DNA of 42,851 bases from Sphingobium quisquiliarum P25 (GTDB lineage: Bacteria > Pseudomonadota > Alphaproteobacteria > Sphingomonadales > Sphingomonadaceae), in the NCBI RefSeq assembly GCF_000445065.1, contig NZ_ATHO01000098.1, positions 1 through 42,851 on the forward strand, given 5' to 3'. Positions within the stretch are counted from its first letter, which is position 1. Each line of letters starts with the position of its first letter. Shown piece by piece: positions 23,642 through 32,121 of this stretch. Made by a program: the position numbers and the translations under genes. The notes below the pieces were generated by a model. That model searched no databases. It saw only the letters and a list, made by a program, of their open reading frames with translations, and had not been told where the DNA came from.

Positions 23642-24997
23642 CTAGATCGCGTTGCGCTTTGCGATCGTGCCAAGATGACGGCCGCTGGGCTTGATCGTGC
23701 GCTTGAAGTTGGTGCGATCGACATCGACCAGGCCGAAGCGCTGGTGGAAGCCTTCATTCCACTCCCAATTGTCGAGCAGCGTCCAATGGAAATAGCCGCG
23801 CACGTCCGCGCCCTCATCCATGGCATTCTTCAAACCGGCCAGCGCGCCGTTGATATAGGCGATACGCTGCGCGTCATCATCGGTCGAAATGCCGTTCTCG
23901 GTGACATAGATCGGCACCTTCACCTGCGACGCGGCGTAGCGCACGATATTGCCGATGGCGGCGGGATAATATTCCCACTTGCTCTTGGTGAACTGGGCAT
24001 CCTTGCCCGCCTTGCGCGGTCCTTCGGGGCCGATCAGATAACGGGTATAGCCCTGCACGCCCAGAAAGTCGCTGCGGCCAGCGGCTTCAAGCCACTGCGC
24101 ATAGACTTCCTGGCGCTTCTGCGCGACCTTTGCCTCGCCGCCGTCCACCGCCTGATCATCGCCGATGGAAACGATCGCACCGACCGGGAACTTGCCCGGA
24201 CCAGCCTTCAGCGCGGCCATGGCGAGTTCGTGCGCGCGGATCATCGCAGGCACCGCCACCTTAGGATCGCTGAACAGGAAGGAGGAGAATTCGTCGCTGC
24301 CCACCTTCTTCGCGGCCAGCTTCATCAGTGGCGCCGACATGGACGCGATGTCCATCGGCTGGCCGGTCGCGCTCTGCATGTCCGGCGACCATTTAACGAC
24401 CAGCGGTGCATTGGGCTCATTGAAGGGCACCGCCATGCCGATAAGGTCGCCCATATGCTTGGACACGCGATCGGCATAGCGCGCGAACAGTTCCGGCGCG
24501 TCCGGCTTGTTCCATGCGCCACGGGCAGCGAACCAGCGCGGTGACGAGAAATGGTTGAGCGTCACGTTGGGGAAGATGCCCGCATCGCGGCACGCGGCGA
24601 TACAGCGACGGTAATGGTCCAGTTCGGCGAGCGAAAAATGCCCTTCTTCCGGCTCGATACGGGACCATTCTATCGAAAAACGATAGGCGTTGAGGCCCAG
24701 CGCCTTCACCAGGGCGACGTCTTCGTCCCAGCGGTGATAGCTGTCGCAGGCATCGCCTGATCGCTCCCTAAAGGGAGAAGGCTTCATATTTTCCACGACC
24801 CACAGGTCGGAACTGACATTATTGCCCTCGGTCTGATGACCCGCGCTGGAAGCGCCCCACAGGAAACCCTTGGGGAAGCTTCCCTTCGCCGCCCCGCGCG
24901 CCGGAGCAGCGGCGGCAGCCGGAGTTGCGAGCAGCGCCGAGCCCGCTGCCATGCTCATTAGAATCGACCGCCGGTCGAGCGCGTCATCGAAATCCAT
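23642..24997 (-). CDS. GH1-family beta-glycosidase, secreted
   Basis: A 451-residue family 1 glycoside hydrolase, which cleaves beta-glucosides or related beta-glycosides. The N-terminus DRRSILMSMAAGSALLATPAAAA (residues 8-30) is a Tat-like signal. The acid/base is Glu194 in FNEPN and the nucleophile Glu367 in YVTENG. The domain begins FPKGFLWGASSAGHQTEG. Two deviations are seen: the usual L-x-H-W/F-D substrate loop reads NHFSSPRWFAARGAW, and acid/base motif TFNEP is PFNEPN. The enzyme looks active but substrate specificity may be unusual. It is divergent from the TonB-dependent receptor with a 181-base region between, implying a shared inducer. GAGGATATTTC precedes its ATG. Confidence 0.9.
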   Translation of the reverse strand: MDFDDALDRRSILMSMAAGSALLATPAAAAAPARGAAKGSFPKGFLWGASSAGHQTEGNNVSSDLWVVENMKPSPFRERSGDACDSYHRWDEDVALVKALGLNAYRFSIEWSRIEPEEGHFSLAELDHYRRCIAACRDAGIFPNVTLNHFSSPRWFAARGAWNKPDAPELFARYADRVSKHMGDLIGMAVPFNEPNAPLVVKWSPDMQSATGQPMDIASMSAPLMKLAAKKVGSDEFSSFLFSDPKVAVPAMIRAHELAMAALKAGPGKFPVGAIVSIGDDQAVDGGEAKVAQKRQEVYAQWLEAAGRSDFLGVQGYTRYLIGPEGPRKAGKDAQFTKSKWEYYPAAIGNIVRYAASQVKVPIYVTENGISTDDDAQRIAYINGALAGLKNAMDEGADVRGYFHWTLLDNWEWNEGFHQRFGLVDVDRTNFKRTIKPSGRHLGTIAKRNAI

Positions 24998-25062
24998 GAA
25001 ATATCCTCTTCATCCTTTTTGGACCACGCCGCGGTCTCTGGATGGCCCGGCGCTGTAAGCGA

Positions 25063-25091
25063 TAGTGATTAAAAAGAATAGGGGTTGTCAA
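25063..25091 (-). promoter_or_regulatory. Candidate sigma-70 promoter of the GH1 gene
   Basis: On the minus strand TTGACA (25091-25086), 17 bases, then TCACTA (25068-25063). The -35 is exact and the -10 moderate. The same TTGTCAATT segment could serve as a -35 for the divergent TonB receptor gene. No regulator site is evident apart from a CCATGTACATGG palindrome at 25156-25167. Confidence 0.4.
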
Positions 25092-25178
25092 TTAAATCCG
25101 CCTGTCATAACGGTCCGCCCGATTTTCAAATCACTTTTAGATGCAGCAGCATCAGCCATGTACATGGGGAGGAATGTT

Positions 25179-27518
25179 ATGCGATTTTGGCACTTTACGC
25201 GCGCCGCGTTGATGGCCGGTTCGGCCCTCGCGGGACTTGCGCCTGCCGCCTATGCCCAGCAAGCCACCGAAGCGCAGAGCGACGTCAGCGCGGCCGACCC
25301 GGCATCGGGCGACATCATCGTCACGGCGACTCGCCGCAACCAGAGCCTTCAGGATGTTCCCGTGGTCGTCACCGCCGTTTCGGGCGAGCAGATCAAGGAA
25401 CTGAACTTCACCACCTTCACGGACATTCAGGCGCTCTCGCCCGGTCTGTCCTTCACGCCGCGCGGCTCGGCGGGCACGGTGACGGCGCTTCGCGGCGTCA
25501 GCACCAGCAACACGACGGGCGCGCCCCCGGCCGTCGTCATCTACTTCAATGAAGTGCCGATCAACGACGCCATTGCCTTCCAGAGCCTCTATGATATCGG
25601 CCAGATCGAAGTCGTGCGCGGGCCGCAGGGCACGCTGCGCGGCGCCCCCGCCCCTGCTGGTTCGATCACCCTTGCGACTAGACGTCCCGACCTTCATGAG
25701 GTGGGCGGATATGTTCAGGGTATCGCGACCGACCAGCTTGGCCTCAACGGGCAGTTCGCGGTCAACTTCCCGATCGTTCAGGACCAGCTCGCCTTGCGTG
25801 TGGCGGGTCTTTACGACCGCAATGAAAATGGTGACGTCCACAGCCTGACGACCGGCGTGGAATCAGGCGCGAAGACCAAGAGCATCCGTGCCTCGCTGCT
25901 GTGGGAGCCGATGCCCCAGCTGTCCATTCTGGCCACCTACCAATATCTTCGTAACGCCGGCCGGTCGCTGGCGACTGTGGAAGGTTCGGGCCTGGGCTAT
26001 AATGGCCCGGTCATCCGCGATCCCAAGCAGCGGGTGGCGGTTCAGGAGGATCTGTCCTACCGCCGCCTGACCGCGCATTATGCATCGCTTTCGGCGAAAT
26101 ATGACCTTGGCGATGCGTCGATCAACTATATCGGCGGCTACAACAAGTTCCGCAGCGTCACTCCGATCGGGATTGGCGACAATGATCCGGGCAATGCCAT
26201 CCCCGGCTATTCGGAACCGCAGAATTTCGACAATCCCGTCGAAAGCTGGTCCCACGAACTGCGGCTGGACGGCAAGACTCCAGGCGGTTTCCTCGACTAT
26301 ACGGTCGGCGGCTTCTACTCCAAGGGCACGTCCGACGTTACCCGCCTGAACATCTTCACCTATCTGCCGGGCGCTTTTGGCGGCGGCGCCGTTCCTGTGC
26401 CGGGCGCTCCGGCGGCCGGCGGGGTGCTGGTCGGCGACATCACGCTGCCGATCAAGGATGTGAACAAGTCGCTCTTTGCCAGCGGCACCTTCCATCTGCC
26501 GACGAATACCGAAATATTCCTGGGCGCCCGCCACATCTGGTCCGATATCACCAAGGGCTTTAACCTCGACTTCAACTCGCCGTTCATTCCGGTGATCACC
26601 GAGCCGCAGCCGCGCCGCAAGTTCAAGGCGTGGGTGTATGACGCCAAGATCGTCCAGCATCTGAACGAAGACCTGCTGGTCTATGCGGCCTACGGCCATG
26701 GCTGGCGTGGGCCGGGCTCCAACCAGGCGACGCCGGTGCCCAACAGTGTCCGCACCGTGTCCGACGAAAAGTCCGATAATTTCGAAATCGGCTTCAAGGG
26801 CGAGTTCCTGGACAAGCGGCTGCGTTTCAACGCCGCCATCTTCCAGCAGAATTTCGATGGCTATATCGCGCGCGCCCGGTCCATTCCGAACGTGAACGAA
26901 GGCGGCCTGGCGGTGACGGCGAACGACATCACCTTCAATGGCGATGCCCGTGTCCGCGGCGCGGAAGCCGAACTCTATTTCTCGCCCAGCGACCGCTTCT
27001 ATGTCCAGGGTTCGGTCGGCTACGCAAACGGCAAGTTCAAGAACGCGTCGATCCCCTGCCGCGACACCAATTTCGACGGTGTTCCCGACAGCGGCGCTAC
27101 GCCGACCTCGCCGTCTGCTTTCCCGGCCGGTACGCCGGTGGCCTTCTGCCGCTCCAACGGCGCGCTGTCGGACGTGCCCAAGTGGAACACGACCTTGCTG
27201 TCGGAATATAACGCGCCTCTCGGTCAGGCCACGGCCTATCTGCGCGGCCTGTTCACCTGGCAGAGCAAGACGACCGATATCGCCACCGGCAATAATTACG
27301 GCAGCTACGGCATCGTGAACCTGTTCCTGGGCGCTCGCGAGATCGTGCCGGGTCTGGACGTCAACATCTTCGCGAAGAACATCTTCAATGTTCAGAAGGT
27401 CACCTTCCGCGACGCTGAATATGTCCTTGGCGGCTATCGTTCGGGTTACAACAATGTGAACTTCACCCCGCCCCGCGAAGTCGGCGTCACCGCCCGCTTC
27501 TCCTTCGGCGGCGGTTAA
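25179..27518 (+). CDS. TonB-dependent outer-membrane receptor
   Basis: A 779-residue TonB-dependent transporter (siderophore or catabolic type). The Sec signal is MRFWHFTRAALMAGSALAGL up to AYAQ. A TonB-box-like DIIVTATRR follows near residue 48, then the plug domain with VEVVRGPQGTLRGAPAPAGSITLATRRP. The rest is a beta-barrel with alternating aromatic strands ending ARFSFGGG. The ATG at 25179 has GGGGAGGA 5 bases upstream; a longer reading to 25065 would place the signal peptide internally. It is divergent from GH1 and precedes a terminator pair. Sphingomonads use many such receptors for aromatic, terpenoid or glycan substrates. With the surrounding hydrolases it probably imports the locus substrate; ligand unknown. 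Confidence 0.93.
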   Translation: MRFWHFTRAALMAGSALAGLAPAAYAQQATEAQSDVSAADPASGDIIVTATRRNQSLQDVPVVVTAVSGEQIKELNFTTFTDIQALSPGLSFTPRGSAGTVTALRGVSTSNTTGAPPAVVIYFNEVPINDAIAFQSLYDIGQIEVVRGPQGTLRGAPAPAGSITLATRRPDLHEVGGYVQGIATDQLGLNGQFAVNFPIVQDQLALRVAGLYDRNENGDVHSLTTGVESGAKTKSIRASLLWEPMPQLSILATYQYLRNAGRSLATVEGSGLGYNGPVIRDPKQRVAVQEDLSYRRLTAHYASLSAKYDLGDASINYIGGYNKFRSVTPIGIGDNDPGNAIPGYSEPQNFDNPVESWSHELRLDGKTPGGFLDYTVGGFYSKGTSDVTRLNIFTYLPGAFGGGAVPVPGAPAAGGVLVGDITLPIKDVNKSLFASGTFHLPTNTEIFLGARHIWSDITKGFNLDFNSPFIPVITEPQPRRKFKAWVYDAKIVQHLNEDLLVYAAYGHGWRGPGSNQATPVPNSVRTVSDEKSDNFEIGFKGEFLDKRLRFNAAIFQQNFDGYIARARSIPNVNEGGLAVTANDITFNGDARVRGAEAELYFSPSDRFYVQGSVGYANGKFKNASIPCRDTNFDGVPDSGATPTSPSAFPAGTPVAFCRSNGALSDVPKWNTTLLSEYNAPLGQATAYLRGLFTWQSKTTDIATGNNYGSYGIVNLFLGAREIVPGLDVNIFAKNIFNVQKVTFRDAEYVLGGYRSGYNNVNFTPPREVGVTARFSFGGG

Positions 27519-27531
27519 GGGAAAGGGCTTT

Positions 27532-27554
27532 GCCGGGCGGCTATTCCGCCCGGC
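27532..27554 (+). terminator. First hairpin downstream of the TonB receptor gene
   Basis: Perfect 9-bp stem gccgggcgg / ccgcccggc around ctatt, starting 13 bases past the TonB receptor stop. It lacks a T-run. Confidence 0.5.
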
Positions 27555-27565
27555 AGGAGGCGACA

Positions 27566-27607
27566 GGAAAAAGGGGCATGATCCGGCCTGGATCATGCCC
27601 CTTTTCC
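27566..27607. terminator. Strong terminator downstream of the TonB receptor
   Basis: An 18-bp stem, GGAAAAAGGGGCATGATCC with GGATCATGCCCCTTTTCC (one extra A in the left arm), loop ggcct, followed by TTTC. The 170 bases beyond it, up to 27776, hold only a small CGCCTG-N7-CAGGCG hairpin and no gene. Confidence 0.85.
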
Positions 27608-27776
27608 TTTCGGTCAATCCGGTGGTTGCCTTCAGCCCTATCTGGCGCAGGAACTCGTCCTGATCGAACCCTTCACAGACTTCCGGGCACCCGCCTGTCT
27701 TTGGCAGGCGTACAGAACAGACTGCGGCATTCAGACCTGCACGAACGACCCGAACGGATTGGCGACGACAGCTATC

Positions 27777-30059
27777 CTATCGCTGTTCGACGGTAACGCT
27801 GTCGATCGTCATGCCGCTCGCAGGATTGCCGACCGGAGCATCTTTCGGGTAATCGCCTGCGGGCGACCCCGTGTCCACGCCCACGTCGAAACTGCCGGTG
27901 ATCGAATAGAAGATGGGCGGGCTCGCCGGAACCCTGCCGGACGCCACTTCCGCGCCATTGACGATCAGGCCCAGCCGCGCGCCCTTCGCCATGCCCTTGC
28001 CGTCATAGTCGAAATTCATGCGGACGGCATTCTGTCCCACCGGCAGAGGCTTCCTGCCCTTGAGCGTCAGTGTGGCGATATTGTACAGGCGGTACGTGAA
28101 GACCGGATAGCGTTTTGCGTCCAGATAGAGCGCCCAGCCCGCATCCGTGCTTCCCAGCGTCGCGACCACGCCGTGCGCCTGCTTGCCGGCGCCAAGCTTC
28201 GCTTCCACGCCCCATGACCGGCCGACCAGCCTGGGCAAGGCCGCTTCCGGCACGCCGACCGCGCCTTCATAATAGGTCCGGCTTTTCGCGCCCGTCTGCA
28301 AGCTTGGCAGCCCGGCATCGCCGAACTGCTGACCCTTTAGCGGCAGCACCTGGTTTGCGGCGGCTTCGCGGGTGAACAGGGCCTGCAATTCCTTGAGCTT
28401 CGCCGGTTGGCTGGCCGCCAGATCATGGGCTTGCGAAAAGTCGCTGTTGAGGTCGTACAGTTCCCAGCGGTCCTGTTCGAACGGCTTCGCGCCAGCGCCC
28501 AGCGCCGCGCCCCATGGCAGGCGGGTGTGGAAGGCGGATGCCATCCAGCCGTCATGATAAATGGCGCGATGGCCGAATATCTCGAAATATTGGGTCCTGT
28601 GGCGCTCCGGTGCGTTCGCGTTATCGAACGTATAGAGCAGGCTCTTGCCATCCATCGGCACCTGCTTCACACCGTCGACCTCTGCGGGCGCGGGGATGCC
28701 GGTCGCCTCCAATATGGTTGGCACGACGTCATTCACATGGCCGAACTGGCTGCGCAGTCCGCCCGGCTGACTGATCTTCCTGGGCCAGCTGATCACCAGC
28801 CCGTTGCGGGTGCCGCCCAGATGGGACGCCACCGCCTTGGTCCACTGAAATGGCGTGCCCGCCGCCCACGCCCAGGCGGCATTGATATGCGCGCTCGCCT
28901 TCGGCCCGCCGATCGTGTCCATATGGGCCAGCTTGGATTCCAGCGTTTCAGGCATGCCTTGCAGCGCGCCGAGGTAATTGAGGCTGCCGCCCAGCCCGCC
29001 TTCCGCGCTCGCGCCATTGTCGCCCACGACATAGATGAACAGCGTGTTGTCGAACTCGCCCGCATCCTTGAGCGACTGGACAAGCCTGCCCATTTCCGCG
29101 TCCGTATGCGCCATGAAGCCCGCATAGGTTTCCATCAGGCGCGATGCGAACCGCTTTTCATCGGGGGACAGGCTGTCCCATGCGGGCATCCCTTCCGGGC
29201 GCGGAGTCAACTGCGTGTTGGGCGGTATGATCCCCAGCCGCTTCTGACGGGCGAAGGTCTCTTCCCGCAGCTTGTCCCATCCCTGATCGAACTTGCCGCG
29301 ATATTGATCGATCCACTGCTGCCGCACCTGGAGCGGTGCGTGGATCGCGCCGGGCGCCATGTAGAGGAAGAAGGGCTTTTTCGGATTGATCGCGCGCTGG
29401 CCGCGGAACCAGTTGATGCTCTGCGTCACAAGGTCATCGGTCAGGTGATAGTCCTTGCCCGCCGGACGCCGCACCGGGGTCGTGCCGTCGAACAGCGACG
29501 GTTCGAACTGGTCGGTCTCGCCCCCTTCGAAGCCGTAGAATTTCTCGAATCCCTCGCCGGTCGGCCAGCGGTCGAACGGGCCGGCGGGCGAGGTTTCCCA
29601 TGCCGCCGTGGTGTGCCACTTGCCGAAGGCCGCTGTGCTGTACCCATTTTCCCGCAGCACTTCCGCGATCATCGCGCTGTCCTTCGTATGGAAGCCGCTA
29701 TAGCCGGGGCGGCTGTCCGCCAGCACGGCGCCCACGCCCGCCCGATGCGCATTCCGCCCGGTCAACAGCGACGCGCGCGTCGGCGAGCACATCGCGGTCG
29801 TATGAAAGCGGTTATAGATCAGGCCCTGCCGGGCAAGCGCGTTCAGGGCAGGCGTGTCGACCGGCCCGCCAAAGGTGGAGGTGGTGCCAAAGCCGACATC
29901 GTCGAGCAGCACCAGTACGATGTTGGGCGCGCCCGCCGGAGCCTGCCGCACATATTGGGGCGCCTTGACCGGCGGCGCTGCTTCTTGCGCGAGGGCGGGC
30001 GTGAGGATGAGAGCGGAACAGGCCGTTCCAGCGAGTAATTTCAGAAGTCTGGCCGTCAT
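27777..30059 (-). CDS. Periplasmic arylsulfatase-type sulfatase
   Basis: A 760-residue type I sulfatase. After a signal peptide (MTARLLKLLAGTACSALILT) the metal-binding pair Asp53-Asp54 appears in VLLDDVGFG. The formylglycine motif C91-S-P-T-R is in AMCSPTRASLLTGR, to be converted to formylglycine. GDNGASAEG and the GKWHT motif supply further active-site residues. This is the AtsA-like S1_4 type. The C-terminal 180 residues form an extra beta-rich domain (TLTLKGRKPLPVGQNAV and MNFDYDGK) seen in large sulfatases. It is the last gene of the PQQ-hydrolase-NTF2 operon, 92 bases after NTF2. A perfect -10-like TATAAT at 30081-30076 could add an internal promoter. It desulfates an unknown organosulfate. 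An AGAGAG SD precedes ATG 30059. Confidence 0.92.
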   Translation of the reverse strand: MTARLLKLLAGTACSALILTPALAQEAAPPVKAPQYVRQAPAGAPNIVLVLLDDVGFGTTSTFGGPVDTPALNALARQGLIYNRFHTTAMCSPTRASLLTGRNAHRAGVGAVLADSRPGYSGFHTKDSAMIAEVLRENGYSTAAFGKWHTTAAWETSPAGPFDRWPTGEGFEKFYGFEGGETDQFEPSLFDGTTPVRRPAGKDYHLTDDLVTQSINWFRGQRAINPKKPFFLYMAPGAIHAPLQVRQQWIDQYRGKFDQGWDKLREETFARQKRLGIIPPNTQLTPRPEGMPAWDSLSPDEKRFASRLMETYAGFMAHTDAEMGRLVQSLKDAGEFDNTLFIYVVGDNGASAEGGLGGSLNYLGALQGMPETLESKLAHMDTIGGPKASAHINAAWAWAAGTPFQWTKAVASHLGGTRNGLVISWPRKISQPGGLRSQFGHVNDVVPTILEATGIPAPAEVDGVKQVPMDGKSLLYTFDNANAPERHRTQYFEIFGHRAIYHDGWMASAFHTRLPWGAALGAGAKPFEQDRWELYDLNSDFSQAHDLAASQPAKLKELQALFTREAAANQVLPLKGQQFGDAGLPSLQTGAKSRTYYEGAVGVPEAALPRLVGRSWGVEAKLGAGKQAHGVVATLGSTDAGWALYLDAKRYPVFTYRLYNIATLTLKGRKPLPVGQNAVRMNFDYDGKGMAKGARLGLIVNGAEVASGRVPASPPIFYSITGSFDVGVDTGSPAGDYPKDAPVGNPASGMTIDSVTVEQR

Positions 30060-30151
30060 CTTGTCTCTCTTGGCTATTATACTGCTGCGGGCGCGGTCGT
30101 TCCTTCCGGCGGCGCCCGCCATGTTCCGCAATCGGCTAATGCCGGTTTGAA

Positions 30152-30598
30152 TCAGCCCACGTCCACGCGGATGCGCGACAGGCGGATTTCCTGAATGCGC
30201 CATTCGCCGCCGATGCGCACATAGCGTTCATGATAATGGCCGTAACCATGCATCCATTTGAAGGGCAGCGGTGATCCTTCCTGAACCCACAGCTTGTCCT
30301 CCATCGCCCAGATGCCGGTCGCGCGGTCCGGGCTTTCGATGGTGATTTCCGGCATGTGGCCGTGATGGACGGTCTGGATATGCTCCAAAATGGGCGCGAG
30401 CTTGGCCACATAGGGGGCGGCCCCGTGAGTCAGCTGGCTTTCGTCCGGCTCGCCCGTCGATTCCCGGAAATCGGCGATCAGGTCGGGCGCGAAGGTCGCT
30501 TCCAATCCGGCCCAGTCCTTCATGTCCATGGTGCGGAAATAGCGCGCCTTTAGGGCGTGGATTTCCAGGGTCGCGGCGATCTTTTCTGCTTCGGTCAC
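30152..30598 (-). CDS. SnoaL/NTF2-like protein
   Basis: A 148-residue cone-fold protein of the NTF2/SnoaL superfamily. The N-terminal helix is LEIHALKARYFRTMDMKDWAGLEATFAPD, followed by beta strands ending WRIQEIRLSRIRVDVG. Family members act as small isomerases, dehydratases or cyclases, or as binding proteins in steroid and aromatic catabolism. The H-x-D catalytic pairs of steroid isomerases are not clearly identifiable here. The start is GTG at 30598 with GGGAGG 9 bases upstream. It is third in a four-gene operon, 31 bases after the hydrolase. The operon context suggests it processes or binds the substrate released by the sulfatase or hydrolase. Function remains open. Confidence 0.8.
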   Translation of the reverse strand: MTEAEKIAATLEIHALKARYFRTMDMKDWAGLEATFAPDLIADFRESTGEPDESQLTHGAAPYVAKLAPILEHIQTVHHGHMPEITIESPDRATGIWAMEDKLWVQEGSPLPFKWMHGYGHYHERYVRIGGEWRIQEIRLSRIRVDVG

Positions 30599-30629
30599 AA
30601 TCTCGTTCCTCCCTAAAATCCCGGCACGG

Positions 30630-32108
30630 TTACCAGCTCACCTTGTTCGCGGCCTCTATCGCCGCCTGCGTGTCCGGCGGCAACAGCACGCCGCGCTTCT
30701 CGGCTGCCTTGGCCGCTCCGGCGAAACGCTTATGATAGACGTCCGGCGTTCCATAAAGCGCCTTCAACTGCTCCGTGGTGAAGGGAAAGGTGCGCCCCGA
30801 CCCGCCGATGCATTCGCCGCGCCAGTCATAGCGGGCGACGGGAACATCCACCCATGGCGTGCGCAGGCCGCCCTTCACATTGCCGTTCGCGTCGAAATAG
30901 CTGGCGGGTTCAAGCACCGGCTGCCTGGGCCCTTCGAAGGAGGGAAGCTGGGGGAAGCTGGGCGCGGCCTTGCCGCTCTTGATCCACCGGTCGATGGCGA
31001 CGATGGCCGCGCCGGAAACATATTGCACCGGGAAAGTATTGGCATAGTCGGCCGGGCAATTGCCGCCGTCCATGCCCAGGTCGCGCTGGTTCGCCTTGCC
31101 GACGCGGGCCATATAGGGGCCGGTCGTGTGCGAGCTGCCAGCAGGCGCCCAGAAGCGCAGCATCCTGCCTTCCTCACGCGGGCCGCGCTCGGCCGATGCG
31201 GTGGTGGTGTTGAGCACGATCACCGGCACGCCGACATCGGTTCGCACGGTCGGCAAGGGCGTGTCCGCGCCCGACAGCTTCAGCTTCGCGCCGGTATGCA
31301 GGTCTTGCAGGAAAAAGCCGTCGAACACCCTGGCCTGCGGCTGGACGGCATTGATGTAGATCGCCAGCCGCTCTCCCGCGATGGTGTTTCCTACGCCGAT
31401 CACCGCCTTGGGGTTCAGGCCCTCGAACGGATCGGGACCGCCCGCCGCCTTCTTGCTTTTCAGGGCAGCGGCGATCTGGGTCAGCATGTCATAGGACATA
31501 TCGCTCGACGGCACGGACAGGCTGCCATAGCGCTGGGGGTCCCAGCGGGCGAGCGTGGTGCCGATGGGGATCTGCTTTCCGGCATAGGTGATCGTCTGCG
31601 GCGGCTTTGTATCGTCAATGCCTTCATGATGCATCGACACCCCTACCCAGCCGAAGCCGTTGCGCAGCAGCGTCTCGGCGTTCCATCGGTAATTGGTGTC
31701 CCGCTCCGTGCCGAAATATTCCTGCATATATTCGATGACGATGGTGCCGTTGAACTTGTCCGCGGGCGGCTTGCGGACGAGGATACGGGTTTTGTACGGC
31801 ACGTCCTCCCCTGCCACGACCTGCCATCGGCCATCCGCGCCCAACGTAGTGCCCGGCGCGACATGATAGGCATGGGCCTTGCCGGAAACGAAATATTCGC
31901 TTTCCGTATAGCCGTAGGGCGCCAGGTCGACGATGGAGGCGGAATAGGGAAAGCCGCGCGTGCCCCCGGTGATCGGCCCTTCGAAGGTGACAGCGGCCAC
32001 GGCGGCGGGCTGCGCCTTCACCTGACCGGGCGGAGAGACGGCGCATCCCGGCTGAACCAGCATCGTTGCCGCAAGCAGGGGCATCAACCACAATGTGTTG
32101 GGCTTCAT
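30630..32108 (-). CDS. Alpha/beta-hydrolase-domain secreted protein (Abhydrolase_10 type)
   Basis: A 492-residue exported protein with signal MKPNTLWLMPLLAATMLVQPGC, possibly a lipoprotein with a non-ideal lipobox. It belongs to the alpha/beta hydrolase-domain family (PF20091-like), recognised from YKTRILVRKPPADKFNGTIVIEY, NGFGWVGVSMHHEG and the GERLAIYINAV helix. Family members usually carry a G-x-S-x-S-like nucleophile elbow before the R-L-x-x-Y-I-N-A helix. Here the equivalent is G240-N-T-I-A-G245 with no Ser, so the usual nucleophile may be absent or replaced by Thr242. It is second in the operon, 13 bases after the PQQ dehydrogenase. Its role could be a modified hydrolase or a binding protein. 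Family membership is fairly sure; activity is uncertain. Confidence 0.8.
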   Translation of the reverse strand: MKPNTLWLMPLLAATMLVQPGCAVSPPGQVKAQPAAVAAVTFEGPITGGTRGFPYSASIVDLAPYGYTESEYFVSGKAHAYHVAPGTTLGADGRWQVVAGEDVPYKTRILVRKPPADKFNGTIVIEYMQEYFGTERDTNYRWNAETLLRNGFGWVGVSMHHEGIDDTKPPQTITYAGKQIPIGTTLARWDPQRYGSLSVPSSDMSYDMLTQIAAALKSKKAAGGPDPFEGLNPKAVIGVGNTIAGERLAIYINAVQPQARVFDGFFLQDLHTGAKLKLSGADTPLPTVRTDVGVPVIVLNTTTASAERGPREEGRMLRFWAPAGSSHTTGPYMARVGKANQRDLGMDGGNCPADYANTFPVQYVSGAAIVAIDRWIKSGKAAPSFPQLPSFEGPRQPVLEPASYFDANGNVKGGLRTPWVDVPVARYDWRGECIGGSGRTFPFTTEQLKALYGTPDVYHKRFAGAAKAAEKRGVLLPPDTQAAIEAANKVSW

Positions 32109-32121
32109 CTCTTTTCTCCGG

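Noticed and set aside
25863..27617. 584-codon minus-strand frame opposite the TonB receptor gene
   Set aside because: It lies antisense to a clear receptor and arises from high-GC codon bias. It has no domain or ribosome-binding site.
28407..30038. 543-codon plus-strand frame opposite the sulfatase
   Set aside because: Shadow of the sulfatase gene, with low-complexity composition.
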